Assembly: GCA_003285105.1 (NCBI GenBank)
Contig: CP030158.1
Coordinates: forward strand, 977,447 to 1,041,446
DNA length: 64,000 bases
Source of the DNA: Roseithermus sacchariphilus
GTDB taxonomy: Bacteria; Bacteroidota; Rhodothermia; Rhodothermales; MEBIC09517
Reading direction: 5' to 3'
Position numbers and translations under genes: made by a program. Below, piece by piece: positions 49,761 to 57,167 of this stretch. Under the pieces are notes generated by a model. It had not been told where the DNA came from. It was given only the letters and a program-made list of their open reading frames with translations, and did not search any database. How positions within the stretch are numbered: position 1 is the stretch's first letter; each line of letters opens with the position of its first letter.

Positions 49761-49895
49761 CAGCTTTCAGCGATCAGCCGTCAGCCGTCAGCCAGCAACG
49801 CGCAGCGGACGGCTGACAGCAAGCACCATCGTGTCAGGCCAGGACGCCGATCGCTGAAAGCTGATCGCTGAACGCTGATCGCTGACGGCTGCTTC
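49761..49895. repeat. Two opposed heptamer arrays forming an inverted repeat
   Basis: From 49761 seven units of the CAGCnnn type run rightward (CAGCTTT, CAGCGAT, CAGCCGT twice, and so on). From 49854 six units of the CTGAnnG type run in the complementary sense. AGCTTTCAGCGATC (49762-49775) is perfectly complementary to GATCGCTGAAAGCT (49849-49862). The arrays lie between the convergent glutamate dehydrogenase and acyltransferase genes, where the hairpin could act as a bidirectional transcription block. Confidence 0.8.
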
Positions 49896-50481
49896 ACCCG
49901 GCCCACGCCGGGCGGCGGGGCGTCACGGTCCGGTAGAAGGCCCGGAGCGCCGCGATGTCGGCTTCCATGTCACCCGTCGGGGTGAAGAGCGGCGCCGCAC
50001 CGACGACCTTCCGGGCATAGTCGAAGTAGACCGGCAGGATGGGCACGCCGGCCCGGCAGGCGATGCGGTAAAAGCCGGTCTTCCAGCGGGGCGTGAAGCG
50101 GCGGGTGCCTTCGGGCGCGATGCCGAGGACGAACCGCTCCCGCTCCTGCAGGTGCGCCACCGCCCGCTCGACCAGCCCGCCGGGCCGGCGGCGGTCGACC
50201 GGCACGCCGCCCAGCCAGCGCATCACCGGGCCGAGCGGCCCGCGAAAGAGGGTGTGCTTGCCCAGCCAGCGCACGTCGATGCCGAGGGCCAGCATCGTCG
50301 CCATGGCGTAGAGGAAGTCCCAGTTGGACGTGTGAGGGGCACCGATGATGACGAAGTGGGAGCGGTTCGGGATGACGCCTTCGAAGTCCCAGCCCGTCGC
50401 TCGCAGCACCGCCCGGCCGAGCCGGCGGCTCAGCGCCGTGCCCCGCTGCGGGACGGCCGGTCCGAGGTCGGGCACAGGCAT
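49894..50481 (-). CDS. 1-acyl-sn-glycerol-3-phosphate acyltransferase-like protein
   Basis: The 195-residue protein carries the lysophospholipid acyltransferase motifs HTSNWDF (HxxxxD, residues about 48-53) and GIAPEGTRRFTPRWKTGFYRIA (about 118-139) and ends in a short helix. There is no clear membrane anchor beyond a mildly hydrophobic N-terminal region, as in the small single-domain members found in Bacteroidota. It would transfer acyl groups to a lysolipid. It is 13 bases downstream of queD and probably cotranscribed with it. Confidence 0.87.
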   Translation of the reverse strand: MPVPDLGPAVPQRGTALSRRLGRAVLRATGWDFEGVIPNRSHFVIIGAPHTSNWDFLYAMATMLALGIDVRWLGKHTLFRGPLGPVMRWLGGVPVDRRRPGGLVERAVAHLQERERFVLGIAPEGTRRFTPRWKTGFYRIACRAGVPILPVYFDYARKVVGAAPLFTPTGDMEADIAALRAFYRTVTPRRPAWAG

Positions 50482-50494
50482 GGGACGCCCCGGC

Positions 50495-50980
50495 TCAGGA
50501 AACCGCCGAGAGGATCGCCCGGGCCTCGCGGGCCGGCGTCGGAGCCTCCGGCGGGGGGACGGCCTGCACGGCCTCGGCGTAGCAGGTCTCCGTCTCCTCG
50601 ATGCGCACGCGGACGGTGTGGACCCGCCGCGCCTGCAGCACCGCCCGCCCTTCGGTGCAGAGGTGCGCGGCCACGTAGGCGCTCAGGTTCTCCGAGGTGG
50701 TGTCCCCCGGCAAGACGGCCCGCTTCCAGTCGGTCTGCGCCAGGAGGGCCAGCAGTTCGGCGTCGTCGGCCGCCACCAGCACAGCATGGTCCCAGGCCTC
50801 CACGAGCGGCTTCAGGATGCGCTTGAGGTCCTGGAAGTCGAGCAGCATCCCCCGTTCGTCCGGCTCGCCGGTGAGTTCGACGGTCATCCGGTAGGAATGG
50901 CCATGCAGGTTACGGCACGGCCCCTCGTGCCACGGCAGGCGATGGGCGGCCTCCCAGCGAAAGCGTTTGGCGATGGTCAT
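50495..50980 (-). CDS. queD: 6-carboxy-5,6,7,8-tetrahydropterin synthase
   Basis: The 161-residue protein is a QueD/6-pyruvoyl-tetrahydropterin-synthase homologue. Zinc-binding histidines are in WEAAHRLPWH and LHGHSY; the catalytic Cys lies in GPCRNLHGH; the Asp/His pair is in AWDHAV, and the substrate Glu is in RIEETETCYAE. It makes CPH4 for queuosine and other deazapurines from dihydroneopterin triphosphate. The C-terminus has an unusual Pro/Ala-rich tail of about 20 residues. No other queuosine gene is nearby. Confidence 0.92.
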   Translation of the reverse strand: MTIAKRFRWEAAHRLPWHEGPCRNLHGHSYRMTVELTGEPDERGMLLDFQDLKRILKPLVEAWDHAVLVAADDAELLALLAQTDWKRAVLPGDTTSENLSAYVAAHLCTEGRAVLQARRVHTVRVRIEETETCYAEAVQAVPPPEAPTPAREARAILSAVS

Positions 50981-51273
50981 GGCAGGATCCGGTGGAGCGT
51001 CGATGCGGGACGGAACCGCCTATACCCGCCGCCCCCCGCGTGCGATCCCGCGGCCGCCCGGAAGAGACGGTGAAACGCGCCGGCCCCGTCGGATTCGCAC
51101 AACGGGAGCGCCGACACGGGACGACTCGTGCTAAGGGGTGCCATGCTTTTCCTTTTAACCCGCCGGGCCCCCCGGAAGAGGCCGCCTCAGGGCTCTGGAT
51201 CGTCGTCTGGCACCGCGTACAAGTGAACCGTCGCGCATCGGCGCTCCCTACCGAAGCGTATGCCGATTCCCGC

Positions 51274-51440
51274 GCCGGGTTTCCGTGCCGGGTTTCCGTG
51301 CCGGGTTTCCGTGCCGGGTTTCCGTGCCGGGTTTCCGTGCCGGGTTTCCGTGCCGGGTTTCCGTGCCGGGTTTCCGTGCCGGGTTTCCGTGCCGGGTTTC
51401 CGTGCCGGGTTTCCGTGCCGGGTTTCCGTGCCGGGTTTCC
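51274..51440 (+). repeat. 13-bp minisatellite, about 13 perfect copies
   Basis: GCCGGGTTTCCGT is repeated twelve times without a single change, plus an eleven-base partial copy. The perfect conservation implies recent expansion or strong homogenisation. Since 13 is not a multiple of three the array runs open in several frames, which creates long spurious ORFs on both strands. It lies downstream of nrdJ and upstream of queD. Confidence 0.97.
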
Positions 51441-51445
51441 GCCGA

Positions 51446-51489
51446 CACGAAACGAACGCGCCCGGCCCTCACAGCGAGAGCCGGGCGCG
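51446..51489 (-). terminator. Probable nrdJ terminator hairpin
   Basis: CGCGCCCGG (51457-51465) and CCGGGCGCG (51481-51489) pair perfectly and the stem extends inward to about 14 bp with one mismatch and a 5-base loop. On the minus strand it begins 35 bases after the nrdJ stop and is followed by the T-rich TTCGTTTCG. Confidence 0.7.
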
Positions 51490-51523
51490 CAGAGACGACG
51501 CGGCGGGAACGGCGCTCCGCGGA

Positions 51524-54500
51524 TCAGCCGCACCCGCTGGAGGTGCCGCACTGCGTGCAGACGTAGCACGCGCCGCTGCGGACGGTGATGGCCCCGCAGT
51601 TCGGGCAGGGCGGCGAGTCGGCCTGGTTCTGATACGTCCCCGTGGACGGCTCAGCGGCGGCGACCGGCGCCGGGGCGGCGCGCTCCATCGTCTGCATGAA
51701 CGTCTCCACCGTGCTGCCCACGAGCGCATCCCGCATCGACGGCGCCGTCGGCTCGTCAAAGGAGAGCTGCATCTGCGTCTCGTCCCGGGCGGGGCCGCTG
51801 CGGCGCACCTCTGCCGCAACGGCCTCCTTAGGGTTTACAGCGTCCTCCGCGACCTCCTGCGGCTGCCCGAGGAACTTCAGGCTGAGGTAGCGGAAGATGT
51901 AGTCCATCATCGACTTGGCGATGGGGATCTGCTTGTTGTTCGTGAAGCCGCTCGGCTCGAAGCGCATGTGGCTGAACTTGGTGCACAGATCCTCCAGCGG
52001 CACGCCGTACTGGAGCGCGATGGAGATGCTCGTGGCGAAGGCGTCCATCATGCCGGCCAGCGTCGAGCCCTGCTTGGCCATCGTGATGAAGATCTCGCCC
52101 GGCTGCTTCGTGTCCGGGTAGAGGCCGATGGTCAGGTAGCCCTCATGCCCGGCGATGGAGAACTTGTGCGTGATCGAGGGCCGCTCGTCCGGCAGCCGCT
52201 TGCGCACCGGCTTGTAGACGATCTTCTCCACCTCGCGGACCACCTCTTTCTCCACGATCTGCGGCTCGGCCGAGGCCATGCCGTCGCCGCCGGTCACGCC
52301 CTCCTTCTGCTTCGTGTTGCCGTCCTTCGACGTCGAGAGCGGCTGGCTGCGCTTGGAGTTCTCGCGGTAGATCGCCACGGCCTTGAGGCCGAGCTTCCAC
52401 CCCATCATGTACGCGTCGGCGATGTCCTCCACCGTCGAGTCCTCCGGCATGTTGACCGTCTTGCTGATGGCGCCGGAGATGAACGGCTGGCACGCCGCCA
52501 TCATCTTGATGTGGCCGCTGTGGTGGATCGACCGGGTGCCGTTGAACGGCTTGAAGGCGCAGTCGAAGACCGGCAGGTGCTCCTCCTTCAGGATGGGCGC
52601 GCCCTCGATGGTGTCGTGATGGTCGATGTACTCGACGATCGCCATGATCTGGTCTTCGTCGTACCCCAGACGACGCAGGGCCTCGGGCACGGTGCGGTTG
52701 ACGATCTTGAGCATGCCGTCGCCCTTGCCGGCGAGCAGCTTGTACTTCACCAGCGCGATGTCCGGCTCGATGCCCGTCGTGTCGCAGTCCATCATAAAGG
52801 CGATGGTACCCGTCGGAGCCAGGACCGTGGCCTGGGCGTTGCGGTAGCCGTGGCGCTCGCCCAGGGCGACCATGCGCTCGGCGCTCTGCCGGGCCGCCTC
52901 CTTCAGGTAGGCCGGGCAACTCGGGTGGATGTCCTCGACGGCCGCCCGGTGCATCCGCATGACCTCGAGCATGGACTCGGCATTTTCGGGATAGGCCGGG
53001 AACGGCCCGATCTTCGCGTTGCCGGCGATCTCGGCCGAGCGGGCGTAGGCCTCACAGTGCTCGATGGCCATGATGGCGCCGGCCACGGCCCGGCCCTCGT
53101 CGCTGTCGTAGGGCAGCCCCATCGCCATCAGCAGCGCCCCCAGGTTGGCGAAGCCGAGCCCGAGCGGCCGCAGCAGGTGCGAGTTGTAGGCGATCTGTTT
53201 CGAGGGGTAGCCGGCGTTGTCCACCAGGATCTCCATCGCCGTGATGAAGATGCGCGTGGCCGCCCGGAACCGCTCAACGTCGAACGTGCCGTCCTCCTTC
53301 TGGAACTTGCGCAGGTTGAGCGAGGCCAGGTTGCACGCCGTGTTGTCCGGGTGCATGAACTCCGAACAGTTGTGCACGGCGATGCCGCCGGCGACGAAGT
53401 GATCCGTCACGGGCTCCGTCAGGTCGTAGACCGGCTCTTCCCCGAGCAGTTCGAGCGAGGCTACCCGATCGACCATCCGGTCCTGGTACGTGCTTACGCG
53501 GGCATTCAGCGCTTCGAGGGCCTGCTGTTTTTCACTGCCGGGCAGAAAGCCGATTTCCTGCTCGAACCGCACGCGGCTCGACCGGGTGATCCGCAGGCTG
53601 TGCATCTGCTGCACCGTGTATTCCTTCAGCCCACCCTGTCCGTCCGGCAAGAGTGCCCGGTTCGTCAGGCGGCGGTTGCGGTAGAGCTTGGATTTGATGC
53701 CGAAGCCGAGCAGCAGGAGTTGCACCTGCTCCAGAAGCACTTCACTGGTCGAGTCAAGCCCGACGTACTGGGTCTTTTCCCCGACGTCCACCACGGTCCC
53801 GTCGGCCGTGAAAAGACCCTGCAGCAGGGCTACGACGCTTTCGCGGTCGAGTTGAAGGGCCGCATCGGTCAGACGCTTTTCGGCTGCACCGGCATCGAGA
53901 ACGGCCCAGTGAGCGAGCATCGAGCGCACGGCCTCAGCGTTCGTGGCGACGGCCAGGCTGGTGGGGCGCTCCGTCACGTGCACCGGCCCGCCCCGCCGTT
54001 CGAAGCGGTTCACGACCTGCCGGGCCACCTCGGCCAGAGCCGGCTCGTGTTTGCCCACCGTCAACGTAGACAGAGTGCCCGAGACGCAGCCGTCCCCGAG
54101 CATGAGGCCGACGTAGGCCGCCTCGTCCGGGTCGATGTGCCGTGTGCCGAAGCGCGGCTGCACCAGACGCACGACGTCGTCCTTCGTGAGCTCGCAGGCG
54201 GGGACGTCGCCCCGGTTCTCGGTCCAGACGCGGTGGTCGGCGGTGAGCTTGATCGTGTAGCCGCTCTGCGTGCGCAGCCGGTACACGGGCTTCGTGCCGG
54301 TTTCGATGACCCGCGTGGTGCGGTGCAGCCGGCCGTCCAGACCGACGACGCGCGGCGTCTCACCCACCATGCTGTCGATGCGGCGGAGCCCGTCTTCGGT
54401 GGCCACGAGCGTGTCGCCCGTCACGCACGGGTTGCTCGAGTTGATCGGGCCGAAGGCTTTGACGGTGTTCCAGCGCTGGATCGTGTCCTCGTACTGCATC

Positions 54501-55642
54501 CCCGGGTCGCCACAGACCCAGGTGCCCTCGGCGATCTTGTCCAGGATCGTCCGGGCACGCACTTCCTCGACCGGCTCGCCGGAGAGGACGGCGCGCAGCG
54601 TGAAGTGGTCGTCGTGCTCGGCGGCCCGCATGAACTCATCGGTCACCCGGACGCTCTGGTTGACGTTCTGGAAGGCGACGCTGCCATAGGCCGGGCCGTT
54701 GAAGGAGCCGTCGTAGCCCTGCTCGATCAGCGCCCACGCCTTCTTCTCCTCCTCCATCTTGGCCTCGACGAACTCCATGATGTCCGGGTGCCACACCTTC
54801 AGCGTCTGCATGATGGCCGCCCGGCGCGTCTTGCCGCCGCTCTTGATCGTGCCGCCCGTGGCGTCCTGCACCCGCATGAAACTGACCGGCCCGGAGGGGG
54901 TCCCCCCGCCGGAGAGCTTCTCCTTCGACGAGCGCAGCTTCGACCAGTCCGCCCCCACCCCGGAGCCGAACTTGAACAGCCGGGCACTCTCGGCCATCAG
55001 CTTCCAGATGTCGTCGATCGAGTCGTCGACCGAGATGATGAAGCAGGCCGAAGCCTGCGGGCGCTCGTAGGGGTCGACCTCGACGACCTGCTTCTTCTTG
55101 CGGTCCCACCCGTAGATGGTCTTGCCCCCCGTGTCCCGCACGCCGTACTGATGATGCAGGCCGACGTTGAACCAGACGGGGCTGTTGAAGGCGCCATACT
55201 GGTTGACGCACAGCCAGGTCAGCTCGTCGTAGAACCGCTCGCCGTCGGCTTTCGTGGCAAAGTACTGCTGCTCGATGCCCCAGTCCGCGATCGTGCGCGT
55301 GACGCGGTGGATGAGCTGCTTGAGGGAGCTCTCGCGCCCCCCCTCGGCCGGGTGCTCGCCGGCGCGGGTGACGTCGCCGTAGAAATACTTGCTGGCGACG
55401 ACGTTCGTGGCGAGCTGGCTCCACGAGGTGGGGAACTCGACGTTCTTCTGCTCGAAAATCGCCTCCCCCCGGGGGTTCTTGATTGCCGCGTCGCGGCGCT
55501 CCCATTCGACGGCATCGAAGGGGTGCTGCCCGTCTTTCGAAAACACCCGATCGATGGTCAGGCCTTTCTTCAGGGCTTCGGGATCCGGGAGCGGGGTCGC
55601 CTCCGCATCGGTCGCAAAGAGCGTCTTGTTCGCCTCAGGCAT
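51524..55642 (-). CDS. nrdJ: Adenosylcobalamin-dependent ribonucleotide reductase with intein
   Basis: The 1372-residue precursor starts at 55642 behind GGAGGTATCC. It is a class II ribonucleoside reductase (NrdJ), reducing nucleotides with a B12-derived radical. Recognisable parts are VNQYGAFNSPVWFN, QASACFIISVDDS (a redox Cys), GSGVGADWSKLR, GGKTRRAAIM, NPCSEF split by the intein, LANLASLN-like CNLASLNLRKF, LAPTGTIAFMMDCDTTGIEP and SQPLSTSK-type substrate loops. The C-terminus is a four-Cys zinc ribbon (CPNCG, CTQCG). Removing the 353-residue intein (residues 406-758) leaves about 1019 residues, normal for the family. Promoter and operator elements are probably in the large upstream gap. 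Confidence 0.96.
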   Translation of the reverse strand: MPEANKTLFATDAEATPLPDPEALKKGLTIDRVFSKDGQHPFDAVEWERRDAAIKNPRGEAIFEQKNVEFPTSWSQLATNVVASKYFYGDVTRAGEHPAEGGRESSLKQLIHRVTRTIADWGIEQQYFATKADGERFYDELTWLCVNQYGAFNSPVWFNVGLHHQYGVRDTGGKTIYGWDRKKKQVVEVDPYERPQASACFIISVDDSIDDIWKLMAESARLFKFGSGVGADWSKLRSSKEKLSGGGTPSGPVSFMRVQDATGGTIKSGGKTRRAAIMQTLKVWHPDIMEFVEAKMEEEKKAWALIEQGYDGSFNGPAYGSVAFQNVNQSVRVTDEFMRAAEHDDHFTLRAVLSGEPVEEVRARTILDKIAEGTWVCGDPGMQYEDTIQRWNTVKAFGPINSSNPCVTGDTLVATEDGLRRIDSMVGETPRVVGLDGRLHRTTRVIETGTKPVYRLRTQSGYTIKLTADHRVWTENRGDVPACELTKDDVVRLVQPRFGTRHIDPDEAAYVGLMLGDGCVSGTLSTLTVGKHEPALAEVARQVVNRFERRGGPVHVTERPTSLAVATNAEAVRSMLAHWAVLDAGAAEKRLTDAALQLDRESVVALLQGLFTADGTVVDVGEKTQYVGLDSTSEVLLEQVQLLLLGFGIKSKLYRNRRLTNRALLPDGQGGLKEYTVQQMHSLRITRSSRVRFEQEIGFLPGSEKQQALEALNARVSTYQDRMVDRVASLELLGEEPVYDLTEPVTDHFVAGGIAVHNCSEFMHPDNTACNLASLNLRKFQKEDGTFDVERFRAATRIFITAMEILVDNAGYPSKQIAYNSHLLRPLGLGFANLGALLMAMGLPYDSDEGRAVAGAIMAIEHCEAYARSAEIAGNAKIGPFPAYPENAESMLEVMRMHRAAVEDIHPSCPAYLKEAARQSAERMVALGERHGYRNAQATVLAPTGTIAFMMDCDTTGIEPDIALVKYKLLAGKGDGMLKIVNRTVPEALRRLGYDEDQIMAIVEYIDHHDTIEGAPILKEEHLPVFDCAFKPFNGTRSIHHSGHIKMMAACQPFISGAISKTVNMPEDSTVEDIADAYMMGWKLGLKAVAIYRENSKRSQPLSTSKDGNTKQKEGVTGGDGMASAEPQIVEKEVVREVEKIVYKPVRKRLPDERPSITHKFSIAGHEGYLTIGLYPDTKQPGEIFITMAKQGSTLAGMMDAFATSISIALQYGVPLEDLCTKFSHMRFEPSGFTNNKQIPIAKSMMDYIFRYLSLKFLGQPQEVAEDAVNPKEAVAAEVRRSGPARDETQMQLSFDEPTAPSMRDALVGSTVETFMQTMERAAPAPVAAAEPSTGTYQNQADSPPCPNCGAITVRSGACYVCTQCGTSSGCG
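53369..54427 (-). mobile_element. LAGLIDADG intein in NrdJ
   Basis: A 353-residue in-frame insert starts with Cys (CVTGDTLVATEDG, block A) directly after extein SSNP and ends VHN just before extein CSEF. Splicing blocks are complete: TADH in block B, block F VYDLTEPVTDHFVAGG and block G with penultimate His, terminal Asn and Cys+1. Blocks C (YVGLMLGDGCVSG) and E (LLQGLFTADGTV) are LAGLIDADG homing-endonuclease motifs with both acidic residues intact, so the endonuclease may be active. The insertion point is the thiyl-radical cysteine of the reductase, so the enzyme cannot function until splicing. Confidence 0.96.
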
Positions 55643-56184
55643 GGATACCTCCGCAGAACTTGGTGTGATGGAGTAGGGATGGGTGGGCCGACGGGGTGGC
55701 CGGTGCATCGCGCCCAACCCGGCGCCCCATCCGCGGACTGCACACCCGGGCACGGCGGCGTGCGGCCGAACGACGGCAGGGTCCTGGAAACGATGCGGGC
55801 CGAGGAGGGCGATGCCAGACAAATAACGGTTTATCGCCGGCGGGCAATAAACCGCTATCGGGTTGTCGCGCTACGGTTCCCAATTAACCCCCCCATGGGC
55901 CGTTATGCAAGCACATTTTTTCCACAACCAACCCACGCCCCGAACCGGGCCGAATGCATAACGGATATCGCCATTTCGGGCCTCGGACGCCCCTCAACAC
56001 CCCGTCATCCCCATAAAAATGCCGTTATTGAGCCCGGATGCCCCTCCGCCCCACTCCCGGCCTCAGATTATCCACATTCGGATACCAGCCGGGTGTCAAT
56101 AACGGAGACAATGCCTGGCACAATAACGGCACATCATCGGGGGAAGGCGATGCGATGCCTGCCCCGACGCGCGGTTAGGGCCGC
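55643..56184. other. 542-bp intergenic region upstream of nrdJ with ATAACGG cluster
   Basis: No gene was found. The part from 55820 to 56130 is much lower in G+C than its surroundings. It contains ATAACGG or its complement at 55823, 55900, 55958, 56022, 56099 and 56123, several as perfect inverted pairs (CCGTTATGCA at 55900 with TGCATAACGG at 55955; CCGTTATTGA at 56022 with TCAATAACGG at 56096). There is also a hairpin with arms CGGTTTAT and ATAAACCG (55827-55854), a consensus DnaA box TTATCCACA (56068-56076) and a near-match TTTTCCACA around 55917. Confidence 0.7.
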
Positions 56185-56442
56185 TCAGAAATCTTCGTCG
56201 AAATCGTCGTCGTCCTCGAAGTCGAAATCCTCGTCATCCTCGAAGTCGTCGTCCTCGAAGTCGAAATCGTCATCGTCCTCGAAATCCTCGTCGTCTTCGA
56301 AGTCGTCATCGTCTTCGAAGTCGTCGTCCTCGTCGAAGTCGAAGTCGTCGTCCTCAAAGTCGAAATCGTCGTCGTCCTCGTACGCAAGCGGCATCAGCAC
56401 GTCGAGTTCGGCGTCGGACGTAGCGTAAAGGAGGTCAGTCAT
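56185..56442 (-). CDS. Asp/Glu/Phe low-complexity protein
   Basis: The 85-residue product begins MTDLLYATSDAELDVLMPLA and then consists almost only of Asp, Glu and Phe in repeats of the type FEDDDDF and DFDFEDDDF to the end. It has no signal peptide or known domain. The charge is extremely negative with regularly spaced aromatics, as in disordered polyanions or nucleic-acid mimics. Codons alternate GAC/GAT and GAA/GAG, so the protein repeat is not just a simple DNA repeat. The start at 56442 has a good promoter candidate about 70 bases upstream. I regard it as a real small gene, function unknown. Confidence 0.65.
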   Translation of the reverse strand: MTDLLYATSDAELDVLMPLAYEDDDDFDFEDDDFDFDEDDDFEDDDDFEDDEDFEDDDDFDFEDDDFEDDEDFDFEDDDDFDEDF

Positions 56443-56746
56443 GAGCGTGGCAGGATTGGATGAACGCGCACACCGGGGCGACGTCTGCACCCGGTGCCGA
56501 GGGGGAGGTAATGTACAGCACGGGCGTGCCAGACAAAACCGCCGCTCCCGAATCCACCGCAAAATTATGCCCGGAGGGTGTAAAAAAACAATGTAGCGAA
56601 CCGGCCCCGGCGGCCGTCGTTTACGGCTCGCGGCGGGCGCCGCGGCGGGAACAAGCGCCTCGGACACCGTTTCCTTCCCCCCCACGCGCCGCCTTGCAGG
56701 CCACGCAGCACCCTTCTTTCACGATCTCAGGTACCTCTCTCCTCCC
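56443..56746. other. 304-bp divergent intergenic region
   Basis: No gene was found. The region separates the Asp/Phe protein (minus) from the 134-residue protein (plus) and contains AT-rich patches, including an A7 run near 56583-56589, a GCACG/CGTGC palindrome (56518-56529), and a minus-strand promoter candidate. Confidence 0.5.
56510..56538 (-). promoter_or_regulatory. Promoter-like TTTTG-N18-TACATT for the acidic protein
   Basis: On the minus strand TTTTG (56538-56534) and TACATT (56515-56510) are 18 bases apart, near the Bacteroidota -33/-7 arrangement. The spacer contains the GCACG/CGTGC palindrome. It lies about 68 bases before the start of the 85-residue acidic protein. Confidence 0.4.
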
Positions 56747-57151
56747 ATGCGCGACTTCAACGAACGCAGCGCGTATCCGCACCCCGGCGACTTCAAGGTG
56801 ATGCGCCCGGAATACACGGAAACCGAAGACGGCTACTTCCAGGCCACCATCACGATCACGCCCTTCAAGGTGACCGGCCGCAGCACGTCGAAGCCCGGTG
56901 CCCGGCGGGCGGCGCTCTACGAGGCGGAAAAAACCTACCGCTCCTACCACCCCTCCTATCGGATCCAGAACCCGTACCCGGACACGTTCGTCGACCGCGA
57001 GGGCATGCGCTGGAAGCGCGTCCCGCCGGCACAACGCGCCGAACTGGGAGACTACATCTTCATCGACGAGGACGGGGAGGAGGACTACGCCAACATCGAG
57101 CAGATGCTGATGTGGGACGTCCGCCCCGTGCCGGAGGAGGACGAGGACTGA
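56747..57151 (+). CDS. Hypothetical protein with acidic C-terminus
   Basis: The 134-residue product (MRDFNERSAYPHPGDFKVMRPEY) was not recognised. Residues 20-75 look like a beta-hairpin plus helix (GYFQATITITPFKVTGRSTS, RRAALYEAEKTYRSYHPSYRI), followed by a predicted coil and an acidic tail (DEDGEEDYANIEQ, EEDED). It has no signal peptide or membrane segment. It is divergent from the Asp/Phe protein and convergent with the nuclease gene. The coding quality (steady codon use, clear start) supports a real gene. Confidence 0.65.
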   Translation: MRDFNERSAYPHPGDFKVMRPEYTETEDGYFQATITITPFKVTGRSTSKPGARRAALYEAEKTYRSYHPSYRIQNPYPDTFVDREGMRWKRVPPAQRAELGDYIFIDEDGEEDYANIEQMLMWDVRPVPEEDED

Positions 57152-57167
57152 CGACGCCCCTCCGGGC

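Larger units (their letters stand above)
50981..51523. other. 543-bp intergenic region between queD and nrdJ
   Basis: No credible gene was found. The region contains an AT-richer patch (about 51130-51165, with short T and A runs) that may hold the queD promoter on the minus strand, the 13-bp minisatellite at 51274-51440, and the hairpin that probably ends nrdJ transcription at 51457-51489. Confidence 0.6.

Noticed and set aside
51274-51440. CRISPR array
   Set aside because: The 13-bp units are contiguous with no spacers and there are no cas genes.
55820-56130. Firm call of a replication origin
   Set aside because: There is only one consensus DnaA box and one near-match, no dnaA, dnaN or par genes nearby, and GC skew was not computed; it was kept as a regulatory hypothesis.
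55643-56184. Cobalamin riboswitch for the B12-dependent reductase
   Set aside because: It was the expected element, but I could not find a B12-box-like core or the conserved stems on the minus strand before nrdJ.
51260-56428. Plus-strand ORF of 1722 codons across the whole nrdJ region
   Set aside because: It is antisense to the well-conserved reductase, is opened at one end by the 13-bp minisatellite and at the other reads the acidic gene backwards as Ser/Lys repeats. It is a by-product of high G+C.
56185-56442. RiPP precursor peptide
   Set aside because: No modifying enzyme, protease or transporter gene is adjacent, and the acidic Phe-rich tail does not resemble known core peptides.
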